Source: Thermoflexibacter sp.
GTDB taxonomy: Bacteria > Bacteroidota > Bacteroidia > Cytophagales > Thermoflexibacteraceae
Assembly (NCBI GenBank): GCA_025455345.1
Contig: JALOMS010000399.1
Span: 1-5,192 of the forward strand
Reading direction: 5' to 3'
Length of the DNA stretch: 5,192 nt
The translations under genes and the position numbers were made by a program. Shown here piece by piece: positions 1 through 5,192 of this stretch (within the stretch, counting starts at the first letter, position 1; each line of letters starts with the position of its first letter). The notes under the pieces were generated by a model. The model was not told the origin of the DNA, searched no databases, and was given only the letters and a program-made list of their open reading frames with translations.

Positions 1-22
1 CGTTTTATTACATCCAAAATTT

Positions 23-1134
23 CTACCACCAATTATAATGCTTTTTTACGATTTTCATAGTAATCCAGTCAACTGCCTTCGTATATCCTGTCCCCGAACC
101 AGCATTTGTCATAATAGTAAAGGCAAAATCACTTTCGGGAACTATAATTTCCATAGAGAAAATATACCTGCAGAACCATCTATTCCCAGAAAAGTATATC
201 CAAACATTTCTCCATTTCCGACACCTATCGAGAAACCTTTATATGCAAAATGAACATAGTTATAATTGTTTGAAGTGATAAAATTATCCTCTCCTCTTAA
301 GCCTTTTAAATTCAATTGTATGAATTTAGCAAATCCCATATGCTTCATACTCAAATCCTCAGCAGGAATTAAAAGTTCAGGTAAACTGTAGGCATTTTCG
401 GGGTCAATTATCTCCATTCCTTTTTTAGTTATTATTTGCCCCCACGGCTGATTAAGGTCAAAGCGATTAGGAAAGCCAATAAAAGTTTCAATACCCATTT
501 TATCAGCAACATACGTTTCAATTAATTCATCATAGCTCTTACTCGAAACCCTTTCCAACATAAGGCTTGCCATTGAATATCCTGCATTCGAATATAGAAA
601 TTCAAATTTTTCTTCTTGTATTTTTGAAGCAGGTTTTTGTTGGATTAACCATTTTACAAAATTATATCTGATATTTTGGCTAGTCGAATCCAATTTGGGA
701 AATATTTCATCACCAGATATATAAGGCTTAATGCCTGCTCTGCAAAGGAATAAGTCTTCCAAAGTAATATTCCAATACTCTTTCAGTGAACGCTCTTTCA
801 ATTCAGGATAAACCTCAAAAAAGTTAGTGTTCCAATCAATTTTATTCTCTTCAACCAACTTTGTAGCAATTACGGCAAGTATAGACTTAGAACATGAACC
901 AATGTGAAAATAATCGTCAATAGAAACATTATTTTCCTTGCCGTAGACTCTTTCTCCTTGAATCTCCGTAATATATATTTCTTTCAAATTTAAAATGACT
1001 ACAGCAACAGCAGGCAATTTAAATCTTGCTTGCTCAACAATTCTACTTAAATCCTCAGAATTTATTTGACTAAATGAAGACTATGTTTTTAGAAACATAA
1101 ACATTGCTATTAGGATTAACACTTTTGCTCTCAT
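23..1134 (-). pseudogene. Broken serine beta-lactamase-family hydrolase (class C / penicillin-binding-protein-like), exported
   Basis: The family uses an active-site serine to hydrolyse beta-lactams, peptides or esters, usually outside the inner membrane. Read from ATG 1134, the protein starts with a signal peptide (MRAKVLILIAMFMFLKT, then a stop, then SSFSQ). The TAG at 1081-1083 (codon 18) is in frame with everything after it, so it is a simple nonsense mutation. The SxxK motif is S80-C-S-K83 and the YxN motif is Y181-S-N183. After GIDGSAGIFS (to residue 326) the frame runs into TAG at 142-144. One extra base there would continue into a fitting C-terminus (MEIIVPESDFAFTIMTNAG and on to NWW), which stops at 23-25. 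The restored length is about 370 residues, normal for the family. The third motif, usually H/K-x-G, reads G-I-D-G (317-320), so the His or Lys seems absent. The longest open stretch (1017-142) begins at a TTG inside the gene and is not a natural start. The family call is firm; the substrate is unknown. Confidence 0.85.
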
Positions 1135-1161
1135 GATTTTTGTAACATTAAAATTAAGAAG

Positions 1162-1169
1162 CAAAATTA
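1162..1169 (-). promoter_or_regulatory. Candidate -7 box (TAATTTTG) of the broken hydrolase gene
   Basis: On the minus strand TAATTTTG matches the Bacteroidota -7 consensus TAnnTTTG exactly and lies about 27 bases before the ATG at 1134. No clear TTTG -33 element is visible at the usual distance, so the promoter is incomplete by eye. If it works, transcription starts in the gap between the Crp/Fnr remnant and the hydrolase gene. In AT-rich DNA such an octamer can also occur by chance. Confidence 0.35.
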
Positions 1170-1203
1170 CTTTGTTTATAAGTAAGTATAATTAATATGG
1201 TAA

Positions 1204-1329
1204 CTAATAAACAATTTTCCTTCTAATACGGCTAAGACTTTGAGGTGTAATACCTAAATAGGAGGTGATATATTTTTGCGGTATTCTTTGTATAATTTCA
1301 GGTTGGTGTTCAAGATACAAAAGTCTATA
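1204..1329 (-). pseudogene. C-terminal helix-turn-helix stub of a Crp/Fnr-family regulator
   Basis: On the minus strand about 41 codons ending at TAG 1204-1206 read YRLLYLEHQPEIIQ, then RIPQKYITSYLGITPQSLSR, then IRRKIVY. This is the typical end of a Bacteroidota Crp/Fnr protein: a helix ending in QPEIIQRIPQ, then the HTH with its YLGITPQSLSRIR recognition segment. The frame stays open only to a stop at 1360-1362, and the codons beyond about 1330 (FVN and upstream) no longer look like the family. The cyclic-nucleotide-binding beta-barrel and dimerisation helix, about 150 residues, are missing, and there is no start codon. The stub lies 69 bases before the broken hydrolase on the same strand, so the two may once have been neighbours with a regulatory link. 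It overlaps the plus-strand ORF that begins at 1276. The family call is firm; the exact left edge of homology is an estimate. Confidence 0.8.
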
Positions 1330-1683
1330 GTTCACGAACAAGTAGATGTCATAAAAAAGCTAATTGAATCCAAAAATTTTAGTTCAATTGTATTAGTTGA
1401 GAACTTAAAAGGTAAGTTTTGTATGTTGCCCAAACCAAGTCCTTTAGCTTTTTGTGATGAGATAGATTTACTTCTTGGAGGAACTTATGGAGTTGATGAA
1501 GTTGAAATAGATAGTGTAAAGGTTCACAAAGGACAAATTGTGCATATTCCTAAAGAGAATCTAATAGTAGAAAAGGGAGATAAATTAGTGCGTTTGCATC
1601 ATATTTTTAAGCCTATTAAAGGAATACATAATAGCACATACTCATTTATTTTGCTTATTTCCAATTGGTTTGAAATTCCATGA
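1276..1683 (+). CDS. Unidentified reading frame, probably missing its native 5' end
   Basis: I do not recognise this 135-residue product. Codon choice from about residue 19 onward looks like real coding sequence (a mixed-charge alpha/beta pattern, GAA/GAT/AAA-rich codons). There is no ATG start: the first possible start is TTG 1276, and the first Met is residue 50. Residues 1-18 lie opposite the HTH codons of the Crp/Fnr stub, so they are probably not native. Visible segments are an amphipathic helix (about 19-33), a hydrophobic strand (SSIVLVEN, 36-43) and a run near 83-106 with the pattern G-x-I-x-x-I-P-x(8)-K-G-D-x-L-V. That pattern weakly recalls the C-terminal regulatory (TrkA-C/RCK_C) fold, which is only a suggestion. 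The last 15 residues are hydrophobic and may be out-of-frame or junction sequence. No promoter was seen. It may be an untranslated gene fragment. Confidence 0.4.
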   Translation: MRYSLYNFRLVFKIQKSIVHEQVDVIKKLIESKNFSSIVLVENLKGKFCMLPKPSPLAFCDEIDLLLGGTYGVDEVEIDSVKVHKGQIVHIPKENLIVEKGDKLVRLHHIFKPIKGIHNSTYSFILLISNWFEIP

Positions 1684-2031
1684 CCCCTTTTTTATCCTTA
1701 CTTGTTCTACGTAAAATTAAGTATAACATCTTTACGCAGGGCGTGCCACGCAGTTTTACCTGCTAATCGCTAATTAGCAATAGGTGCATAGCAAAAAAGG
1801 TAGTATGATAAGCCTAATTTCTTCGCTTTCAGCTCCCTGCTATTCAGGATTTGTAATCTTGACCTTATTAAATTTGAATTTGTAATTCATTGTTCTTCGT
1901 AGCATTTCTTTGGTCAAAAGACTAAGTAGGAGGAGATATGCTCATTTACTTCAATAAGCATAAGTAGCTATGCAAAATTAATTTATATCATAGCTATTAA
2001 TTAAGTAATTGATTATTAATATTTTGTATTA
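1684..2031. other. Gene-free spacer with scattered inverted repeats
   Basis: No reading frame here has convincing coding character on either strand. The longest scraps are about 20 codons: a minus-strand frame around 1910-1845 ending in KVKITNPE, and a plus-strand 9-codon frame starting near 1939. Structure is present: the inverted-repeat cluster at 1707-1779, a short hairpin TTGGTC-AAAA-GACTAA (1910-1925, one G-T pair), and GCATA-AGTAGC-TATGC (1958-1973). The stretch 1825-1900 contains ATTTGTAAT twice in direct orientation (near 1850 and 1880). The look is of a decayed repeat or element remnant rather than a promoter region, since the flanking reading frames converge on it. Confidence 0.5.
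1707..1779. repeat. Cluster of nested inverted repeats with a small GC-rich island
   Basis: Four overlapping foldbacks occur in 73 bases. CTACGTAAA (1707-1715) faces TTTACGCAG (1731-1739) with one A/G difference. GCAGG (1736-1740) faces CCTGC (1759-1763). GCGTG-C-CACGC (1741-1751) is a perfect odd palindrome. TGCTAA (1761-1766) faces TTAGCA (1774-1779), with the 10-base palindrome GCTAATTAGC inside. ACGCAG also occurs twice in direct orientation. The segment 1735-1751 is much richer in G and C than its surroundings. It could be a REP-like unit, an element end, or a structured 3' tail of the plus-strand reading frame that stops at 1683. No target-site duplication was found. Confidence 0.45.
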
Positions 2032-2104
2032 ACTCACAACCCACAACTCACAACTCACAACCCACAACTCATAACTCACAACTCACAACTCATAACTCAT
2101 AACT
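2032..2104. repeat. Heptanucleotide tandem repeat, ten copies of ACYCAYA
   Basis: Ten back-to-back 7-base units fill 2032-2101 and a partial ACT ends at 2104. In order they are ACTCACA, ACCCACA, ACTCACA, ACTCACA, ACCCACA, ACTCATA, ACTCACA, ACTCACA, ACTCATA, ACTCATA. Only two positions vary, both C/T. The array starts 12 bases beyond the stop codon of the 411-residue SGNH gene, so in that transcript it lies in the 3' untranslated region as a G/U-rich repeat (TGTGAGT). It encodes nothing consistent because the unit is not a multiple of three. Similar short heptamer arrays are known from cyanobacteria and other bacteria and usually change copy number by replication slippage. Confidence 0.95.
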
Positions 2105-2116
2105 ACTTATTTGTCT

Positions 2117-3352
2117 TTATTTTGCATTTTCATACTCTTTGTAGGCGCGATTGAGTGCGTCAAAGAGCAATTCTCCTTGGAGGGTGTAGCCTTTTGAGGC
2201 AAAATGCAACTTATCTTTTGCGGCTAAGCTGTGCTGTACCCACTTGTCTATAGACCTAAACCCACCCATAATTTCATAAAAATCCCAAACCGCTAAGTTC
2301 ATTTCCTCTGCTAATGCCAAAATCTCCTGCCTTGCTTTTTCATTATTGGGGTTAGGTTTGCGTCTCCACAAATAGCTGTCTGCGGGGGTAGTAAGCAAAA
2401 TAGAAGCCTGTGGTGCGGCTTTGCGAATCTCATAGACTAAGTATTGGAGGTTATTTTTATATTCTTCAGTATTAAATCTATATACGTGTGTGTCATTTGC
2501 CCCCAAAGAAACGATGACTAAATCTGGCTGTAAGACAGTAAGGTGTTTCTCAAAATCTTCGCAACGGAAATAAGTAGGTACAGTAGCTCCATTGATGCCT
2601 ATGGCATGATAAAGTACGCCCGCCGAGTCATTTTCTAAGCTAATCCCTTGCAACAAAAAGTGATTTTGCAAAGAGCTATTTTTATTAAATATAATTTTTA
2701 CTTCTGATTGAGGGTTTTTGAACTGATACTCCACAAAACCACTCCTACTCAAGTAAGTAGAAAGCAATTCTTTGGGGTCTATGTCCAAACTTACGTTAAA
2801 AGAGTTTTGGTCAAAGACTGGATAGAAAATCTTGATTCGTGAAATGGTATAATTGGTATTGCCTACGTTGGGGTTTACAGTAATGGTAGAGCGTACATCA
2901 AATGTTTGGGAAGAAATAGCGGATAAGCCCCACTTGGTATAAATATTTCTACTTACGCTTTTGAGTCCTTGCCAATAGCCTGTGTAGGTAACTTGATAAT
3001 TGACGGGGTTGTTGGTCTGCGCCACAGGGTAAGGGAAGATAAAGCCTCTGCCTCCATTGTCAAATCGCTCGTCTTTTTGGAAAAGTTCGCGAATCTTCCC
3101 AGAGAGTACATCTGCTTGTACATGAGAATCTCCTATATGAACAATATTTACCTTTCTATTTACATCATTCTCTAATTCTTTTAATCCTTTGAGAAAATAT
3201 TGTAATGCTCCATTTTTGCCCAATTTGAACTGAGCAATTTGATTCCTTTCATATCTAATAAAATTATACTCTTGTGCATTAGATTGAAAAAAGACAACCA
3301 AACAAAGTAAGGCAAATAAAAAAAATAGATGATTATTGAACTTTGTCTTCAT
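2117..3352 (-). CDS. Secreted SGNH/GDSL-type hydrolase (GDSH), likely glycan O-acyl esterase
   Basis: This 411-residue protein has a signal peptide (1-26, cleaved in SNA|QEY). The mature protein would act in the periplasm or on the cell surface. SGNH blocks are clear: block I HIGDSHVQAD with nucleophile S76; block II probably N254-G255; block III SLGAND with G284 and N286; block V D380-K-L-H383. The nucleophile-to-His spacing is about 307 residues, far longer than in simple GDSL lipases, because a beta-rich stretch (about 115-240) sits between blocks I and II. GDSH plus such an insert is known from Ape1-type peptidoglycan O-acetylesterases and AlgX/AlgJ-like proteins, so removal or transfer of acetyl groups on a wall or surface glycan is the likely role. 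It overlaps the upstream paralogue by 20 bases and shares its W-D-[FL]-Y-x-x-MGG motif. No Shine-Dalgarno site is present. The fold is secure; the substrate is inferred. Confidence 0.88.
   Translation of the reverse strand: MKTKFNNHLFFLFALLCLVVFFQSNAQEYNFIRYERNQIAQFKLGKNGALQYFLKGLKELENDVNRKVNIVHIGDSHVQADVLSGKIRELFQKDERFDNGGRGFIFPYPVAQTNNPVNYQVTYTGYWQGLKSVSRNIYTKWGLSAISSQTFDVRSTITVNPNVGNTNYTISRIKIFYPVFDQNSFNVSLDIDPKELLSTYLSRSGFVEYQFKNPQSEVKIIFNKNSSLQNHFLLQGISLENDSAGVLYHAIGINGATVPTYFRCEDFEKHLTVLQPDLVIVSLGANDTHVYRFNTEEYKNNLQYLVYEIRKAAPQASILLTTPADSYLWRRKPNPNNEKARQEILALAEEMNLAVWDFYEIMGGFRSIDKWVQHSLAAKDKLHFASKGYTLQGELLFDALNRAYKEYENAK
3333..3352 (-). other. 20-base gene overlap, probable translational coupling
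   Basis: The ATG of the 411-residue SGNH gene (3352-3350) lies inside the last codons of the 511-residue gene, which ends with TAA at 3335-3333. The bases before the ATG (CGCATGGGCT) contain no Shine-Dalgarno sequence, only an A-run a little further upstream. Ribosomes finishing the first gene would therefore be well placed to start the second. The overlap is good evidence that both proteins are made together from one transcript. Confidence 0.75.
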
Positions 3353-4868
3353 AGCCCATGCGTTTTTTAAAGTTATCGTATTCTTTCATTAAGGCATTGT
3401 AAAGCATCTCGCCTACTACTCTTGCGCCTCTGGCAGTGAAATGCGTGAAGTCTTTGTTGCCCAAGGCGGGTTTGTTATTGACCCAACTAAGCATGGAGTT
3501 GTAGCCACCCATTGCTTGATACAAATCCCAAAAAGCACAGCCAGCCTTGAAAGCGGCTCGTTTTTGGGCATCTCTGATTTTTTCTATGTTAGGGTAAGAA
3601 ACAAAACGAGTACCCTGCTTGCGTGACATATCCGAAACCCCTACCACTAAAATATCAATATCAGGAGAGAGGGATTTGAGATACCTCAATTGTTGATAAA
3701 AAAGATTCTCATAAAAGGTATAATCACTCAATACATTAGGTACAACATTTACGCCAAATTGCAAGATAATGAGTTTTACATTCATATCTTTGACTTGTTG
3801 GCGGAAAAACTCTTTCTCTATTTTAGTAAATTCTACGCCCGAACTGCCTCTAAGAGCTACATTGTCCACTGCAACGCCCTCATTACAATCTAAGGCAACA
3901 CCATAAAGTTCTGCACCTTCGGCACTCTCAAAATTAATAGTCAATTTTTTGAATTTGGTGGGTATATTTTGTTCAAAAATATTAAAAGTATTGGCATAAC
4001 CCAGTGATTGATTGATGATTGTATCTTTCTTTGCGTCCTTGTCTATTTTAATGTCTGTATTGATTTTAGAAGTTGGAGAGGAATACAGAATTTTAATATT
4101 TTCTATTTGTGTGTTTTTGATGTCTGTTTGTATGCTTGTTTCTTTGAAACTCACCCAAGAGCGATAGGTCTTCTCTGCATGGACTACACTATCCTTATTT
4201 TTAGGGCTATAACGATATGCCGAGCCAAGTAAACCAAAGCGGGAAGCTCCTCTTTTCTTAGGTGCGTCATTGCCATAAATCGCAAGGCGTACCCAATTAG
4301 ATGCGTGGCTTGTGGTCAAAGTAGAGCGAAAAGCCTGTTTTTCTAACATTGGTACTAACCCTACCCCACAGCCACCAAATTTGTTCTGGAAACGAGTACG
4401 CAAGTATTCGCTAATGCGGTCGCCTTCTATCTGCGAATCTCCATAGTGTATTACTCTTACCAAACTTTTATCCTTGTAAATATGTCTTAAAGACTCAAAA
4501 AAATGGTCTAAGTGTGTAGGATTGATACTATCAGGAAACTGTACTGGAAATTTGATGTCTTTGACAGGCTCTATTTTTTCTTTTTGCACAGTAGAATTAT
4601 CCTCTTGGGCAGTGGAAGTAGTTACTAAAACCTCCCCCGTTTTTTGAGTGATTTTTTCTATACTATCCACTTTATTCGCAAAATCATCAAAACGGGACAT
4701 ATCCACTTGGCGAGTAGTAGTATCCTTCTCCCATATATCTTCCGTACTAAATACATTCATTGTCAAACCATCTCCTATCTCAATCTCTTTGGGTGATAGC
4801 ACCATAATGACTGCTGTCATACAAGCTACATAAAAAAGCAATAATAATACTCGAAGTGGAGTAACCAT
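3333..4868 (-). CDS. Membrane-anchored SGNH/GDSL-type protein (GDSQ), partner of the downstream gene
   Basis: This 511-residue protein has one N-terminal hydrophobic helix (about 5-25) after a short basic start. There is no good cleavage site, so it is probably a signal anchor with the rest outside the inner membrane. Residues 40-105 are charged and Ser/Thr-rich, likely a flexible linker. The SGNH domain follows: block I HYGDSQIEGD with S145; block II around G341; block III LQFGVN with G372 and N374; block V D473-F-T-H476. About 195 residues lie between S145 and block II, with a beta-rich insert (190-335). The position after the nucleophile is Gln where its paralogue has His, and block III lacks the usual Asp after Asn. 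All catalytic positions are kept, so it is probably active, but a different substrate or an accessory acetyl-transfer role is possible. ATG 4868 is preceded by an A-rich leader and is the only sensible start. It is the first gene of the operon. Confidence 0.86.
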   Translation of the reverse strand: MVTPLRVLLLLFYVACMTAVIMVLSPKEIEIGDGLTMNVFSTEDIWEKDTTTRQVDMSRFDDFANKVDSIEKITQKTGEVLVTTSTAQEDNSTVQKEKIEPVKDIKFPVQFPDSINPTHLDHFFESLRHIYKDKSLVRVIHYGDSQIEGDRISEYLRTRFQNKFGGCGVGLVPMLEKQAFRSTLTTSHASNWVRLAIYGNDAPKKRGASRFGLLGSAYRYSPKNKDSVVHAEKTYRSWVSFKETSIQTDIKNTQIENIKILYSSPTSKINTDIKIDKDAKKDTIINQSLGYANTFNIFEQNIPTKFKKLTINFESAEGAELYGVALDCNEGVAVDNVALRGSSGVEFTKIEKEFFRQQVKDMNVKLIILQFGVNVVPNVLSDYTFYENLFYQQLRYLKSLSPDIDILVVGVSDMSRKQGTRFVSYPNIEKIRDAQKRAAFKAGCAFWDLYQAMGGYNSMLSWVNNKPALGNKDFTHFTARGARVVGEMLYNALMKEYDNFKKRMGYEDKVQ

Positions 4869-4918
4869 TTTTTTATTTACAAGTTTTTGTAATTTGCTAA
4901 TATTGAAATATTTATAGT

Positions 4919-4926
4919 CAAAATTA
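4919..4926 (-). promoter_or_regulatory. Candidate -7 box (TAATTTTG) of the SGNH operon
   Basis: The minus strand reads TAATTTTG, an exact match to the Bacteroidota TAnnTTTG pattern, about 50 bases before the ATG at 4868. A leader of roughly 43 bases would follow. No TTTG appears at the proper -33 distance; the nearest upstream TTTG is about 35 bases away. The same octamer precedes the broken hydrolase gene. A terminator separates this site from murF, which fits an independent promoter here. Confidence 0.4.
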
Positions 4927-5045
4927 TTCAGAAATCATCATTTCCTGTATAATTATTCTTACAAACTAACACAAAATTTATTGAATTACCAACTAAAAAT
5001 CTTGCCCTCAAGCGAATAGGGAGAGATGGGAATTTATTAAAACAC

Positions 5046-5080
5046 AAAAACTTCTATAAATAGCTCTTATAGAGGTTTTT
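5046..5080 (-). terminator. Hairpin terminator downstream of murF, possibly bidirectional
   Basis: Arms AAAAACTTCTATAA (5046-5059) and TTATAGAGGTTTTT (5067-5080) enclose a 7-base loop. In the minus-strand transcript the 14-pair stem has one C-A mismatch and ends in a U-run, as expected for a Rho-independent terminator of murF, whose stop codon is 35 bases upstream. Read on the plus strand the mismatch becomes a G-U pair and the stem again ends in U-residues, so it could stop transcription both ways. The stem is AT-rich, so its strength is uncertain. Confidence 0.65.
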
Positions 5081-5115
5081 ATAAAACTATCACCTGAAAA
5101 CTTCTGCTCGACGGC

Positions 5116-5192
5116 TTATTTTAGCAAATCCAACAAACTTTCCAAACCCATGCCTCGCGAGCCTTTGACCAAAAGGTAAGAATCCTTGATAG
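5116..5192 (-). CDS. murF: MurF, UDP-MurNAc-tripeptide--D-Ala-D-Ala ligase, C-terminal end only
   Basis: The last 24 codons of a minus-strand gene run in from the right edge and stop at TAA 5118-5116. They read IKDSYLLVKGSRGMGLESLL then DLLK. The D-x-x-L-[LIV]-K-G-S-R-x-M-x-[LM]-E pattern is characteristic of the end of the MurF C-terminal domain. MurF is a cytoplasmic enzyme that uses ATP to add D-Ala-D-Ala to the UDP-MurNAc-tripeptide in peptidoglycan synthesis. The rest, some 400 residues, lies outside the window. The gene precedes the SGNH pair on the same strand but a hairpin terminator separates them. The identification rests on this short motif only; other Mur ligases end differently. 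Confidence 0.82.
   Translation of the reverse strand, partial: IKDSYLLVKGSRGMGLESLLDLLK

Noticed and set aside
38..253. Plus-strand open frame of 71 codons
   Set aside because: It lies antisense to the end of the beta-lactamase-family gene and across its frameshift; the minus strand carries the recognisable protein.
142..1017. Taking 1017-142 as a complete 291-residue gene
   Set aside because: The start is a TTG within conserved coding sequence, and recognisable coding continues both upstream (to ATG 1134) and downstream in a shifted frame (to 23).
1204..1779. A full minus-strand Crp/Fnr gene with point damage only
   Set aside because: The frame closes at 1360-1362, and no cyclic-nucleotide-binding sequence was recognised beyond about 1330; that DNA instead looks coding on the plus strand.
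1939..1968. Tiny plus-strand frame after GGAGGAG (9 codons from ATG near 1939)
   Set aside because: Too short, overlapped by a weak inverted repeat, and Shine-Dalgarno-like purine runs are not reliable start markers in this type of genome.
2032..2104. Heptamer array as a CRISPR array
   Set aside because: Units are contiguous 7-base repeats with no spacers; this is a microsatellite.
1..2116. An insertion sequence spanning the decayed region
   Set aside because: No transposase motif, matched terminal inverted repeats or target duplication could be found.
2969..3175. Plus-strand frame of 68 codons
   Set aside because: It is a shadow of the 411-residue SGNH gene on the minus strand and has no family signal.
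3441..4833. Four plus-strand frames of 61-74 codons (3441-3626, 3690-3893, 4008-4232, 4648-4833)
   Set aside because: All are antisense to the 511-residue SGNH gene, have low-complexity products and no start signals.

Overview
The window is AT-rich and looks like a chromosomal segment of a Bacteroidota bacterium, probably of the Cytophagales type. The evidence is: A-rich leaders without Shine-Dalgarno sites in front of the intact genes, two TAnnTTTG-type -7 boxes, paired GDSH/GDSQ SGNH hydrolases, and the C-terminal end of a Crp/Fnr regulator of the style common in this phylum. No taxon can be fixed from the sequence alone.

The right half (about 2117-5192) is an ordered minus-strand region. 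It opens with the last 24 codons of murF (peptidoglycan precursor ligase), followed by a hairpin terminator. A leader of about 180 bases with a candidate -7 box comes next, then a two-gene operon of exported SGNH-hydrolase-like proteins that overlap by 20 bases. The first (511 aa) is membrane-anchored by an N-terminal helix. The second (411 aa) has a cleavable signal peptide. Both keep the Ser and the Asp-x-x-His expected for catalysis, and both carry a long insert between block I and the later blocks, as in peptidoglycan O-acetylesterases of the Ape1 type. They most plausibly act together outside the inner membrane on acyl groups of a wall or surface glycan; the substrate is inference.

The left half (about 1-2110) is a decay zone. 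It holds a serine beta-lactamase-family gene with two separate lesions (an in-frame stop in the signal peptide and a one-base frameshift near the C-terminus). It also holds a stub of a Crp/Fnr regulator reduced to its helix-turn-helix, and an unidentified plus-strand reading frame that probably lost its own start at the junction with that stub. From 1684 to 2031 there is no convincing gene, only a cluster of inverted repeats. Next to the SGNH operon's 3' end lies a heptanucleotide microsatellite of ten copies. No complete mobile element, RNA gene or CRISPR array was seen.
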